Positions 32,714-43,777 of a stretch of DNA of 64,000 bases are shown here, in pieces. A program made the position numbers and the translations under genes. The DNA is taken from positions 1-64,000 of the forward strand of contig JAAEAF010001969.1 in assembly GCA_011037195.1 (NCBI GenBank), in the 5' to 3' direction. The notes below the pieces were generated by a model that saw only the letters and a list, made by a program, of their open reading frames with translations, had not been told where the DNA came from and ran no database searches. The DNA is from Triatoma infestans (Eukaryota > Arthropoda > Insecta > Hemiptera > Reduviidae). Position 1 is the first letter of the stretch; the number at the start of each line of letters is the position of its first letter.

Positions 32714-33002
32714 GAAAGAGGAAGTATTGTAATCGTGTTAAATTTTTGATATCGAGTTTTCACCGGAAAAAAAGTTTTGAGGTCCCCTGAGTCCAAAAAA
32801 ATTGGTTTTTGGAAAATGGTCTGTGTTGAGCCAGTGGATGCTGCCATATCAGTTACACTCAGATATGCATGTTAATGTCTACCACTTTTTTCATGACAAA
32901 ACCAATTAAACATTTTTGTAAACCTAATAATTTTAAAGGAAAATGTTCTATTGTATTATGGTAAGAGAAAGTCGTGTGAGTGTTTCACACCAGATTTTTT
33001 TC
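32714..33002 (+). repeat. Family A internally deleted copy
   Basis: A 5' part (AGAGGAAGTATTGTAATCG to AAAATGGTCTGTG) is joined directly to the ACTCAGATATGCATG module and a normal 3' end (GTAAGAGAAAGTCGTGTGA, TTTCACACCAG). The unit region is missing. Confidence 0.7.
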
Positions 33003-33616
33003 ATACTCAGATGATTGATCTCAAACCAACCAACTATTTCTGATGGAACCTCAATTTCGAAAAGTACATACGGATGCAATACAGCTACAGATGTAAAAAA
33101 AAAGAATGAAAACGCATACAAGTAGAATAAATAAAAGACGAACTGTATTCTAAAGAATTCTGTTAAAACAGAAAACTAAAGTTCGCTTGATGTTCAAGTT
33201 TAGGCAAGATACCATTTTGAAGATCATATCATTCTGGCAATGGATGCAAAGCATTCCTGACTGACTTCTGAAAACTGTCCGATTCAAACAATAATAATAA
33301 TAATGTTATAATTTTATTAAACTTTGATTCTTCGTCGATTCTTTTATTTATTTATGTTTTTTTTAATGAGGAACCAAAATTGCAACATTCTTTAAATTAC
33401 CCAAAAGCTCTTTACTGACCTTATATGTTTTAAATATTTGTATAATGTACATTACACATTTATCTAATAAGGTAAGCAATTTAACTCCTTCTGTTAAATG
33501 AAGAAGAAACCCAGGATTATATTCTGTGATAAATATCTAATATCTGAAATGATTTACTACACTCTAACATATATTATTTTGTGAGATAACAATTTAAAAC
33601 ATTATAATAATAGTAA
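33003..33616. other. No recognised feature
   Basis: A/T-rich with short (AAT)n near 33290. Confidence 0.3.
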
Positions 33617-33830
33617 CTGGATTCCCACGCGGAGATCCCGGGTTCGAGTCCAGCTGTGCTGCCCTTACATTTTCTCTTCCTAAGAGCCTATACAGCTCAC
33701 TGTGCTGTCATGGACAGTGTTGTTTGTAACGAGAGAACACTGTTCGGAGGCCGACAGTGTCTCCACTCAGAAAGCTCCGGGCGCTGATGACCATAGATGT
33801 AGTCGCGCCTTAAATTAAAAGAAAAAGCAA
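33617..33830 (+). mobile_element. tRNA-derived SINE, copy 3, 5'-truncated
   Basis: It lacks the A-box part and starts near ACTGGATTCCCACGCGGAG. B-box GGTTCGAGTCC, body with CTGTTCGGAGGCCGACAG, and A-rich tail. Confidence 0.8.
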
Positions 33831-33860
33831 TAAAATAATAATAACAATAATAATAATAAT

Positions 33861-33940
33861 TCCTGAGGCCGGCAGTTCTCTGGAAATGTTCTGCACGCCA
33901 ATGACTCAGATTTTGACGCGTCTCAAACTAAAAAAAAAAA
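33861..33940 (+). mobile_element. SINE 3' fragment
   Basis: Matches only the last 80 bases of the SINE (GAGGCCGGCAGTTC, TTTTGACGCGTCTCAAA) with a poly-A tail, directly after an (AAT)n run. Confidence 0.7.
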
Positions 33941-33944
33941 TAAG

Positions 33945-34657
33945 AATAAAACAAAATATGTAGAAAGTTGTTTCAAATGAGTAAATGGACGCAATGAAGT
34001 ATAGATTGTTTAGTGTATTTAGCTGGAACGAGTTAATACTCTGTGAAAATTTTAGCATCTCTTTGCGGAACATAAAAAGGAAAATTTCGTGGCAAAAGAA
34101 ACTGAATAACTGATTTGATCTCACAATTCCGTGTCTATGTTTGGCGCCAGATATTGAGAGCAATATTTCGGACCATAATACTAAAATGGGCGGAGCAAAG
34201 TTTTTGATCTTAATGCACATTTTTTATAAAGTTGCATCCTCAGCAAGATATTCATATCTTCGTAAGTAATCTGGTTCTCTTAACTCAACTTATGCTTTAA
34301 AAAGAAGATATATTAATGGTAGGCCAAAATTTCTTGAACTACGGGCAACTGAAGGAACCACAACCGACTTTGGTCGAAAAAATACGAAAGTACTCAAGTA
34401 CATAAACTTTCATAGCAATATAAGGTGCTGGGAGATTAAATATACTAAGTTCTTAAGAAATTAAATGTTTACAAAAGACTTAGTTTTTTCAGAAATAATT
34501 TTATTCCTTACCGCACTCACCCAAGTTAACTCGGATAGAAGAAACTAAAATTTTTTCCGCACACCCGAGTTAATACGTGCATGCTTGAACTTTGATTTCA
34601 CATAAGAAATATAACCGAATATATCGGCTAGACAGTTTTGCATCTATTTCCTTTCAG
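33945..34657. other. No recognised feature
   Basis: The frame 33906-34220 (minus) is not recognisable and overlaps the SINE fragment. Confidence 0.3.
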
Positions 34658-34908
34658 GTGAGAAAATTTGTCGTCAAACCTGTGTAAGCAAGTTGAGACG
34701 AATTGCATCAAGTAGTGTAAAACCATATAGTTATACAGAAAAACGAAAATTGGAAGGCACCCTTTCCAGGAACCCTTATAAAAAGTGTATTTCCAAAAAA
34801 ATGTATCATCTATGGAGAGAAAATCGCAAACAAATGAAAAATGTATTAAGTAAAGTAGCAGTAAGAAGTAATAGACTATTATGTATTTCTGATGAAAATT
34901 CAATCTAA
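34658..34908 (+). CDS. Candidate terminal exon, unidentified
   Basis: CTATTTCCTTTCAG (to 34657) is a good 3' splice acceptor. The frame after it reads KICRQTCVSKLRRIASSS, KRKLEGTLSRNPYKKCISKK and WRENRKQMKNVLSKV, ending at TAA 34906-34908. It is rich in Lys and Arg, as chance A-rich frames often are. No family is recognised. Confidence 0.2.
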
Positions 34909-36496
34909 AAATATTTGACGCGGTCGTTTCTTCTTCACGCAGAAGTTAGTGGCAGTAAAAAAGATGCGTATGAAAATGCAAGCTTTGTTTTCGAATTGTT
35001 GGTATTTAATATCACTGTAGATCAGAAGTTCGCCAGAATGTAACTTCCTAACGAGGCTTGCACAATAGTAATATTTAACATTATTTTAAAATCTTTATTA
35101 AGGAAATAAATAAGTGGTATGTAAAACAGATCCATATTAAAAATAATAGTATTCATTTATCATCTTAACGTGATATTATGATATTTAATTATGATATTTA
35201 TTTTTTTATGTGTAATAAACTAAGTAAAAATGGGAATATAAATAAATAATGATATAAAAGAGCAGTGAAGAGATATTAAAAGGCGAGAGTCGAGCTTTTG
35301 TGTGATTGTCCATGAAGTAGTTTGGAAGGAAGTTCCTTTATATGGCTTTTATTATGATGAGATGCAGCTGGCACTTAACGAGCCAGTAAAAACCACTTCC
35401 TCCAACATATCTTAAATGCGCTAACATGTTTTCATAAATAAAAAAAATAATAATAGTAATAAAAAGATTTTATTAACATTTATACATAGAAAATTAGTGC
35501 AGGTAATTTATATAATAAAAAATTAAAGAATTTTGCAAGTTGGTCCAGAAAAATATGTTGCTTCTTTGTTAAAATTCTTTATGAATCTTGTATTTAGAAT
35601 TTAGTAAAGATAATATTTAGTATCCTTCCTTTTTTAACAAAGATGGGAAATTAAGCCAACGAAAAAACTAATAGCTTTTTTTGAGTAAAGCATCTCTGGA
35701 GTTTGACTAAAAAATCTTTAAGATGGACTTTAAACGCAATTTAATATTTATAGAATATCTTACAGATTAAACAAGAAATACTTTAAAATATGGATGATTT
35801 ACTTCTACCACAAAAAAATTAAAAAAAAGAAAAAAGAATAAGAAAGAAGGTGTGTAAATAACGAACAGAAAAAAACATATATGTACATACAAACTTATAA
35901 TAAAAAAAATAGCCAAGTTTATTGTGCGCATTCAGGTCAGATGTTAAGTAAAAATCTTTCATCCAATGTATTTTTACTATTTTAGGGACAGCCATTGTGT
36001 GGAACCGCTTTCGTCACACTAAAATTGTTATCAATTGAAAAATTGTTAACAGACGCCCACAAGTTCGCAATGTATCATTCTTTAGAAACCCAAAATCCCT
36101 TTTTTCTTTTTTCTAAATATTTCTCTTTTCATTTTTACAAATATCTGCTAACTGCTAAATAGTACTGACAGATATTACTAGTTAAGCGTTTTACGATGTT
36201 GTCAACAAGAAAGGGCAACGCCATGACGAAGTCATTTTTATTTGTAATGCAGCTGTACTGATCACATGTTCTATGGGAAGGGCCTGATCCCTGTCTTCTT
36301 ACAGCTTGTCATCAAATAGCCAGTCTAACATGTTCTATTATTGTTTTTATATACGTATATATATATATATCTAACAGATTCGTGATATTAAAACTATTTA
36401 CTGACAACGATCTGCATAGTAATATAAATTAGACCATAATAAGGTTGGACGGACTTAAAATATAAAACGATAAGTACGTAATTTCATTCATATAGT
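34909..36496. other. AT-rich stretch, nothing recognised
   Basis: A frame after TTTTAG at about 35985 (GQPLCGTAFVTLKLLSIEK) is short and unrecognised. The rest is low complexity, with (AT)n at about 36355-36370. Confidence 0.3.
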
Positions 36497-36560
36497 GTGA
36501 AATACTCACACGACTTGCTCATACTCCTTATTATTAAAATTCCAATTAATTAATTTGCTT
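36497..36560 (-). repeat. Family A 3' end fragment, minus strand
   Basis: GTGAAATACTCACACGACTT followed by GCTCATACTCC. Confidence 0.55.
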
Positions 36561-36779
36561 TAAACTTGCCCCTCCACACAGACAATGAAAAAAAAATTCA
36601 TTTTGTTGATATTTCTTTTGTTTGTTTTTTTATCAAAATATGTTTTTGCGAAGAAAGCTGAATTTCGGGAATTTCACACGATCAATACTTACTTTTACCA
36701 ACCAAAACTCAAATTAGGATTGTTTGAATATTTCCTCTTTAAAGAAATTTAAAAATCGATGAAATATTATTTAGTTTTT

Positions 36780-37396
36780 GCGGTTGGTTCCGCAGAGCTG
36801 GAAAGCATCAGAGATATTATTTACTTGCATAGTTTTTAGTATATTTAGTGTAACACATGCAGCAAATTATGCAAACTTAACAAACATTTTTCCACCTGAA
36901 CTACATTATGTATTTTATCTATTTTTTGTAGAGAATAAATTTCCAGTAATTACTTCGTTGGCAAGCAAGTACGGCAGGCGAGATGAGGGTTTCTGTAAAC
37001 TTTTAGAATTTAAGACAAATTTAGTTTTAACAAGAGTACCAAGTTTTAGTGTGAACAAGAGTACAACAAACTGAAATCTGATTCATTATATAATATATAC
37101 AATTCAGTAGTATTTCGGTAGTATGAAATATTTCAAGAATTTTTCTAGAAACTCGTTATGTACAAATCCCCAGCAGACTTGAACACTATAACAAGTTATA
37201 ACTGTTGTGTGACTTAGTAACTTTAAACGTCATAACTGTTGAGTGACTGTATAACTGAGTGTGAAAACTGAATTTGCTCTGTGCAAGTCTGTGTTATCAC
37301 ACTGTCTGACAAACGCATCCTGAAAGGGGGCGAACGCCGGAAACCGGTCGATGACCACAAAATGAAGCAGGCTATCGCGGAAAATGTCTCTGATAC
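36780..37396 (-). mobile_element. FB1c: foldback element with an unexplained middle
   Basis: The left end has the FB1 tail (GGTTGGTTCCGCAGAGCTGG) and the first arm bases (CATCAGAGATATT). The right end is a normal FB1 arm from GAATTTGCTCTGTGCAAG to GAAAATGTCTCTGATA. The 430 bases between do not match the left arm of other copies. They hold an open frame (36778-37074) that begins in the tail and reads NYANLTNIFPPELHYVFYLF, unrecognised. It may be an insertion, a chimera or sequence from a longer parent element. Confidence 0.6.
37316..37353 (+). ncRNA. Hammerhead-like motif with damaged core (FB1c)
   Basis: CATC, CTGAAAG, GGGC-GAAC-GCC, GGAAACCGGTC, GATG. The core is shifted and position 8/9 changed, so it is probably inactive. 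Confidence 0.5.
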
Positions 37397-37789
37397 AGGT
37401 TATAATCCTCGAAATTTATTTGTGAATCTTAAACTATGTTGAAATTTTGATATCACCTTTAGCAAACAAGCTTCTCCCTCTAAAAATTCATCCCGAAACT
37501 TTGCTTGGGGTACCTCCACTATTAAATGAATTTTCATTTATAAGTGATTTTACTGTGATATTTTTTTGTAATCATTTATGACCGCTACTGGCGCACCTCT
37601 GAAAAACCACTTTTCATTACTTGCAGGTGTGCAATTATAAAAAAAAACTATAATTTTCGACTTAGACATTTTAGTGTGGTTATATCGACAGTACTCATCC
37701 AACCTATTTATTACTTTTTGTAACTTAAAAAAAGTGAGTCAGTGAACATTACTGTATTTTCAGAAGACAATAGGTATTTGATACTGGTT

Positions 37790-38075
37790 TCAGGAATATC
37801 TATTTTCCCATCCAACATTCCTCTAGGTCATTCACGCATAAGGAAAATAAGAAAGGGCTTAGTAAACATCCCTGGCTTAGGCCAGTGCCAAACTGTTGTA
37901 CTAGTACCATAATATAGACATTTTCAATATTCTAATAAATTTCAAAGAGAACCCCATATTGCCTAATTTGTAGAATAAAGATCGTGTATTTGTGCGGTCG
38001 AAAGCAGATTTAAAAACTGATAAATAAGCCGCACACTTCCTTCTTTTTTTTTTAAATAATATAATTCTAATGATA
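37790..38075 (-). pseudogene. Non-LTR reverse transcriptase relic
   Basis: On the minus strand the frame 38083-37901 reads KCAAYLSVFKSAFDRTNTR and LFYKLGNMGFSLKFIRIL, the RT palm motif with the first catalytic Asp region (FK.AFD). In another frame just downstream come a degraded QG.L.SPFL motif (conceptually 'CLLSPFLF') and NDLEECW. The next expected box, the FADD motif, is not seen, so the relic is cut before it. Both sides are A/T-rich. The clade is uncertain. Confidence 0.65.
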
Positions 38076-38971
38076 GAAAACAAATTAAAGATACTGATAG
38101 GTGTTTGAGATTCATTGAGTAGATTCTTTATGTAAAATTAAACTAGACTTTTCCACCTAAACTTTATCCAAAATATTGGTTAAAGATCCTTTGTAGAATG
38201 AAGTAAAGAGAGAAGAAAGTGCAGTTATTTCTCAAAGTTAATTTTTTGAAATAAAATGCAATCAAGAGCAAGTTAAAACATGCATTTATTCAATTTATTT
38301 GATCTAAGTTACCAACTAAATTTATAAATCTTTATAATTATTAAATGAGTTTAAAAAAAAAAAAAAATGAGAGAAGTATTTGTACATTTGGAATTTGCGC
38401 GGGTGGTCTTTTTAAAAATTGTTCGGCATTTTTCCGCTTCAAACGCTATATTCTTTTTCACTTTGAACAAAGCAAGTTCTTTTTGTTGATATTTCTTCTT
38501 CTTCTTTTTTTTTTTGCATTTCACATTTGGAATTGCTGGTGGAGCAAGGCAGAGGAAACAGTCTGTATGTCTGTCTGTCTGCAAGGACCAACATATGGAT
38601 GAAGAAGAGTGTTCCCCAAGTATTTCGATGAATTCTTTTCTTTCAGGCCAAGTGTGTTCTTCTCTCTTTCTGAGAGTTTTGTATTCCAGCGATGGAATGT
38701 TTGGCAGTCTACCTACCCAACACCATATCTGGAGAAAAGAAACTTCGGTACAGCGTTAAATTTGCTTGCAATTTTATTTTTTTTCTGCATCTACAACTAG
38801 AAATTTCGTTTTAAGTGAAACATTGTAAAAAATTTCTAAATATAAAAAGAAAACATGTTTATACTGAAGAAAATAAAAATTGTTGAGATAGCTGCAATTT
38901 TAAAGAAAGTAAATGCAATGATGCTGCATATTTGTAGCTCAGATAACCTCTTAGATATATTTAATTTAATT
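38076..38971. other. No recognised gene
   Basis: (TCTG)n at 38567-38582. The frames at 38345-38800 lie in low-complexity sequence. TTTCTTTCAG at 38637-38646 resembles an acceptor but no exon is recognisable. Confidence 0.3.
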
Positions 38972-39330
38972 TTTTACTTTCTCTTGTTGCTGGTACGAGG
39001 ATAATCGTGTCAAATTCTGACTATTGAGTTTCAACAAGAATGTTTTCGAGGTCCCTGTGAGCTAATGGTCTGCAGGTGTCTGTGCCTGAGTATGTGTGTA
39101 AACGAAGTAGGATTTGGTCAAAATCCATCAACCGGAAAGTATCACTTTACTGAATGTCTTTTGTCATTTTTTTTTGTTTTGTGTGCAATTTTCTAGAAAA
39201 CGGCTATAACGAATTTGTTTAAATTAAGAACGCTAACTGTCCAGACATAAATCTATCACTTTTATTTGGAATATTTTTCCAGAATCATTGATTTTAGAAT
39301 GTTGTAAGGAATCTTTGACGTTACATTTCA
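38972..39330 (+). repeat. Family A degraded copy
   Basis: ACTTTCTCTTGTTGC, AATCGTGTCAAATTC, ATCAACCGGAAAG and CTAGAAAACGGCTATAACG in order. Confidence 0.55.
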
Positions 39331-39460
39331 AATATTATTTGAGTTTGTATGATTTTTTTTCACTTTTTTTTTCTAGATTACAGTGTAAACATTCAGTTTC
39401 TACCTGCCATATGTGCCAACCAATATTATATACTGTACAGATATGTACTTAAGTTACTGC

Positions 39461-39520
39461 AACTCATGTAACAAATCTTCTATTGTATAGGAAATTTGTT
39501 AATTTTATAATTGAATCAGT
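39461..39520 (+). repeat. 60-bp dispersed duplicate, copy 1
   Basis: Matches 51655-51714 with about two differences; it starts AACTCATGTAACAAATCTTC. It is not part of the family A blocks that I can define. Confidence 0.75.
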
Positions 39521-39602
39521 CTGACTAGTGCTCTATTCAAACTAAAAGGTGCGTCTACATGCCTACAACTCGAAACCACACATAAGTCAATTTTAGAAAT
39601 TA

Positions 39603-39650
39603 TATGACTGATGCCCTTATATATATATATATATAAGGGCATCAGTCATA
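39603..39650. repeat. Perfect 48-bp palindrome
   Basis: Arms TATGACTGATGCCCTTA and TAAGGGCATCAGTCATA surround a central (AT)n, so the whole 48 bases equal their reverse complement. Confidence 0.9.
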
Positions 39651-39659
39651 AGGGCATGT

Positions 39660-40925
39660 TAGAGATGCATACACATGCTTTTTCCTGCCAATTGTACCTT
39701 ACGACCAAAGAAATACATCTCTGATGGTGAAGGCCAGTTCGACCAAGATCTGTAATTAATGAGGAGTAAAATTTATAATAAAATAGTACTTTTCTTCTTA
39801 TTCAATCAAAAAACCGTTATAAGCTCATTTTGAAATTTCTTATAAGAATCATGTTTTCATTCATAACTTGTAAAATATCGCTCAAAGAAAAAATCGTTCA
39901 AGTAAATTTTTCTTACAAAAAATAGAGGAATCTATTTCTTAAATAAAAACCATACCTCCCCATTTGAAAAAATGAAGTTGGTGCCTGTATCTCGCTTCTG
40001 GAAGCACTGAAACAAATTTACAAATTAAATTTGGATTTCTAACAAAAAACTACGTGTTTTAGTTTTTTTCTGGCTATCTTAGTTTCCGATAAAAAGTCGT
40101 TATCCATATACCTTGGGACACCCTGTATATGGCCATGGATTTTTTTTTTCATGGTTTTCTAATATTTTCACCTGCTGGAAACATTTCCCTGTTGAGTTTA
40201 TTTTCGAAATTCTAGTCTGCCAGCTTGTTTATAAAACAATCAGATGGACAAACATAATTTAAAAGAGCTTGACATTATACAGCTGGGATTTATCAGCTTT
40301 AATCAATCAGTAACTAAATACAAATAAAAACATCTAAATTTAGAGAAAAAAATGGCAGTAATTTGATTTTCATAAAAATATTCGTTAGCTCTGCTAGTTG
40401 GAAAGAAGCATATTACGTATTTATTGTGGATGTACAATTTGCATTTCGATGTAACTTGGTGAGGAGAGAGTATGAAGAGAAAAGTTGGAACGACGAATAG
40501 CATTGATTCGCGTGAATTATTGATGGTTTAGCTGGTTAGAACTCTTAGTTGTTTAACGATAGTTAGATATATTGCTTGCTATCTAACTTCTCTAATATAT
40601 AATGCATCTTTCTTTATCACTTCACCACTTCCACTTACTGAAATTCTAAGAATTTTAACTTATTTTCAACCTACTTCTTTTACTTAATCCTTAGATACAT
40701 AGAGAGGTTAGATTTGTTGACTTCAACAGAAGAAAAATATCAAATAAAGTACACTGTAAACAGAACTGAGACCTGAGACTATTTGAGTCTTTGCTAGGAA
40801 GACTATTGGCAATGTTTCGAATAAAAGGAAACAGTCATTAGAATTAATGAAGTTTGGCAAGATTTCATTAAATTAATATTTAAATGAATGCAGAAAAGAA
40901 TATATTAATTTTTTGTTTGGAAAAA
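39660..40925. other. No recognised gene
   Basis: ACCTTGGGACACCCTGTATA at about 40110-40130 resembles the end of a transposon with a TACAGGGTGT terminal repeat, but no partner end was found. Confidence 0.3.
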
Positions 40926-41350
40926 ATCTGATGTGAAACACTCACAGGAACTATACTTGTCAACGTTATAATTTTGATAAAACTTCCTTAAATGAATTTT
41001 CCAGGAAAAATGTTTGAAATAAAAGTCACAGACCTATGCGTATGTAGTATTTAAAGAATATCGTTGGAGCCATTATTTTAGTAAAGTGGTACTTCCGTTT
41101 GGAGAACTTGAACAGATAATAACCTGTCGGATTATAGTGATATTGACAGTCTGATATGGATCGGACATGATGATATGCAATCCATGAAATGTTAAGTTTG
41201 AATTTTCATTTTTGAAGTATGGATGTCACATACCTAAATACATACACACACAGTTTCTTAAAAAACACTTTTTCGAACCCAGTGGAACTCAAAACATGGA
41301 CTTCCGGTGGAAATTCTTAATACCATTTTCAAAATATTCTGATTGACAAT
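40926..41350 (-). repeat. Family A repeat, minus strand
   Basis: AATCTGATGTGAAACACTCA, ATTTTCCAGGAAAAATGTTT, GGTACTTCCGTTTGG and GGACTTCCGGTGGAAATTC in minus order. Confidence 0.65.
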
Positions 41351-41497
41351 TTTTCTTAGGAAACGTATTTTTTATTGAATGTGTTGTTATCCTTAACTGC
41401 CGCCAGGCAGTGAAACAGTAGACTAACTGATGTTAACATCACGGCTCTCCAGGACCACTCAATATTAATTTTCCAGAAAATAATTTTCAAATAAAAG

Positions 41498-41509
41498 TAA
41501 TCGTTTTTT
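41498..41509 (+). repeat. Target-site duplication of FB1d, left copy
   Basis: TAATCGTTTTTT, repeated exactly at 41865-41876. Confidence 0.8.
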
Positions 41510-41583
41510 GTTGTGGTGGTTGGTTCCGCAGAGCTGGAACGCATCACAGACATTTTCCGTGGTAGCCTGCTTCATTTTGTGGT

Positions 41584-41621
41584 CATCGACCGGTTTTGGG
41601 CTTTCGCCCATCTTCAGGATG
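41584..41621 (-). ncRNA. Hammerhead-like motif, one core change (FB1d left arm)
   Basis: Minus strand: CATC, CTGAAGA, GGGC-GAAA-GCCC, AAAACCGGTC, GATG. Stem I is perfect, but G12 is A, which should severely reduce cleavage. Confidence 0.65.
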
Positions 41622-41786
41622 CGTTTTTCAGACAGTGTGACAACACAAACTTGCACAGATCAAATTCAGTTTACAAACTGACTGGTGTTTTTAACTGTCA
41701 ACAGTTTTAACAGTTAAAAACACCAGTCAGTGTGTAAACTGAATTTGCTCTGTCCAAGTCTGTGTTGCCACACTGTCTGAAAAACG

Positions 41787-41824
41787 CATTCTGAAGATGG
41801 GCGAACGCCCGAAACCGGTCGATG
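41787..41824 (+). ncRNA. Hammerhead ribozyme-like motif, intact core (FB1d right arm)
   Basis: CATT, CTGAAGA, GGGC-GAAC-GCCC, GAAA, CCGGTC, GATG (41821-41824). One stem I pair is G-U. Predicted cleavage after C at 41820. Confidence 0.75.
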
Positions 41825-41864
41825 ACCACAAAATGAAGCAGGCTACTACGGAAAATGTCTCTGA

Positions 41865-41876
41865 TAATCGTTTTTT
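41865..41876 (+). repeat. Target-site duplication of FB1d, right copy
   Basis: Identical to 41498-41509. Confidence 0.8.
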
Positions 41877-41963
41877 CTTTGTGTTGTAAGTATATATCAA
41901 ATTCGCCCGCAAGGGGTATCTGTTGCCCGCAGTTTCTTGGGGAGTAGCGAAAGCCAAGGGAGA

Positions 41964-42154
41964 AGGAAGGGATTAGCTCAGTGGTAGCGCGCTAGACTAA
42001 CAACGCGGAGGTCCCGGGTTCGAATCCGGCATGCTGCCCTTAGTTTTTTTCTTCCTAGGAGCCTCTACAACTCACTGTCTGGTGAAGGGCAGTGTTGTCT
42101 GTAGAGCGCTGCTTGCAGGCGGGCTGTGCATTGGAGAAGGCTCCGGGGGGGGGG
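41964..42154 (+). mobile_element. tRNA-derived SINE, copy 4 (best tRNA-like head, 3' end missing)
   Basis: This is the copy closest to a tRNA: TAGCTCAGTGG (41974-41984) matches the A-box and GGTTCGAATCC (42017-42027) the B-box of polymerase III promoters. The body ends at a G-run (42144-42154) and the usual last 35 bases and poly-A are absent. It is a SINE rather than a tRNA gene, because the body (TTCCTAGGAGCCTCTACA) is the one shared with the other copies. Confidence 0.82.
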
Positions 42155-42214
42155 CACAACAGATCTTTCAGGTCGCAGTGCAATAATCCCCTACAACAAT
42201 CTATAATATATCAA

Positions 42215-42575
42215 ATTTGTGCGCTTTTATTGAACAGTTTTTTTCAGTTTTCTACAATTTTCTCCATAAAAAACACCGACGAATTCCATTAAATTTGTTA
42301 CACTAAACTTATGAATATAGAGATCTATCACTTTTGTTTGAAACTTTTATTGGAGAAATTCTTTTAAAGAGGTTTTGGGGGAGAGGGGGATGTTTTCTTT
42401 CCGCCAAAAAAGTAATTTTATTAAGTTTACATTCTCCCATTGATATAAAATTGAAGGAAAAAAAACAGTGAGTAATAATTAAAATTTTGAAGAAAATTTT
42501 GTGAATTACAGAGTTACAGTTTTGTAAACTGCAATAAGAGGAAATTGTGTGAGTGTTTTAAACCAGATTTTTTAC
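42215..42575 (+). repeat. Family A last unit and 3' end
   Basis: TTTTATTGAACAGTTTTTTT, CACCGACGAATTCCATTAA, and the 3' end AATAAGAGGAAATTGTGTGA with TTTTAAACCAGATT. Confidence 0.6.
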
Positions 42576-43439
42576 ACAATAAATGCATTTATCTGCAAAG
42601 AATTCTGCAAGTTATTTCTGTAATAATAAATTATTTAATTCATCATTAACCAACCATTGAAGACTAGGAACATTGGCTGCTATCGCTGGTAAAAATAGTT
42701 TAAATAATCGTTAATAAAGCATGATCAAAAAAGGTATTCAAAGAAGATTAGTGAAAGGGGAAAATATTTAGAATTGCATCAATAGTGTCTATATAATTTA
42801 TCAGTCGGAACTTTATACACATGCACACCGAAGTATTTGTTTTCAAATGTTAATGCAACCCTAAAGATAAGAGATAACAAGAAGGCAAACCAACTAGTCA
42901 GCCTAGGAAATCCATTACAAGTTCCTTAGATTAAACTAGCTTTTGTATCCTTGTGGTTAGTATATATACTTTGGTGTTCTTGGTACATTTCTATATGGCG
43001 GACAAAGGGCAATGCCGCTCTTATACTCCAAGATAAACCCAGTACAGCGGCAAGATAGACTAGGAAAACTATGTTGACAACAACAGAAATATGTTGTCGC
43101 AATAGTTAGTTAACCAAAGTTTTATATTAACGGATATGGAAGCAAAAGAAAGTGTTGGTATATTCGCTTAATACTTTACAATATATCTTTCTTTCTATTC
43201 ATGTTTTACCGCTAGCACCAAAAATTACATGACAGCTACAATTATGACAGCGCCTCATCACCGCCCAGCAAAACTTGTGTAGCAGTTTGGAGTTAAGACT
43301 ACGTCACAGATCCCGAGAGCAATCTAAGAACAATGTATCGGAAAAACAGTTCACTTAAAAATCATAGGTTTCAATATTTAAAGTTAACATTATGAGATTA
43401 AAGAAGAGAATTGTTAGAAGGTCAAAAAGTTAGAATCGA
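42576..43439. other. No recognised feature
   Basis: A/T-rich, without a supported frame. Confidence 0.3.
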
Positions 43440-43777
43440 TCGTATTCAATGTATTCAGACGTATTCGGTGAAGTGTCACTTCCGATTCTACTTCCGTCTT
43501 TATAAGGACAGAAAGATGTTTTTCTTTATAAAGAAAATCGCAGAAAAATAGAAAAAACAAACAATTAATATAGTGGCAATTCCGGTCAAATGATTTCCTT
43601 TAAAAACTCAACATTTTGGCAATACATTTAATTCTTATTAATATTATATAGATCGTTTAGAATAAGGATATGGAATTTTAGAGGATTCGAAGACTAACCC
43701 TATCCACTAGCCCGCTTCTCCAGGTCCTCTAGATATGAATTTTCTCAGTAAAAGGTATCAAATAAAAGTGATATGTG
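43440..43777 (-). repeat. Family A repeat, minus strand, flanking FB1e
   Basis: GTGTCACTTCCGATTC, AAAGAAAATCGCAGAAAAAT, GGCAATTCCGGTCAAATG. It continues after FB1e at about 44045-44270 with GTACATCCGGTTATTGG and ATATTTCCGGAAG. Confidence 0.55.

Larger units (their letters stand above)
41510..41864 (-). mobile_element. FB1d: best-preserved foldback element of family FB1
   Basis: A 355-bp element with nearly perfect inverted arms meeting at about 41700 (AAAACACCAGTCAGT and its complement). The directional tail (GGTTGGTTCCGCAGAGCTGG) lies at the left, so it reads on the minus strand. Flanked by an exact 12-bp duplication, TAATCGTTTTTT. The surrounding AAATAAAAGTAATCG is family A (minus). Two facing hammerhead-like motifs lie in the arms, so a transcript from either strand carries one in sense. 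The small frames at 41465-41957 are shadows of the arms. Confidence 0.88.

Noticed and set aside
34000..36400. A bacterial-type operon or promoter elsewhere in the A/T-rich gaps
   Set aside because: Nothing in the window is prokaryotic; splice-like signals, SINEs and non-LTR elements show eukaryotic DNA.
41977..42030. A tRNA gene
   Set aside because: The polymerase III boxes are those of a SINE; the downstream body matches the other SINE copies and no complete cloverleaf is evident.
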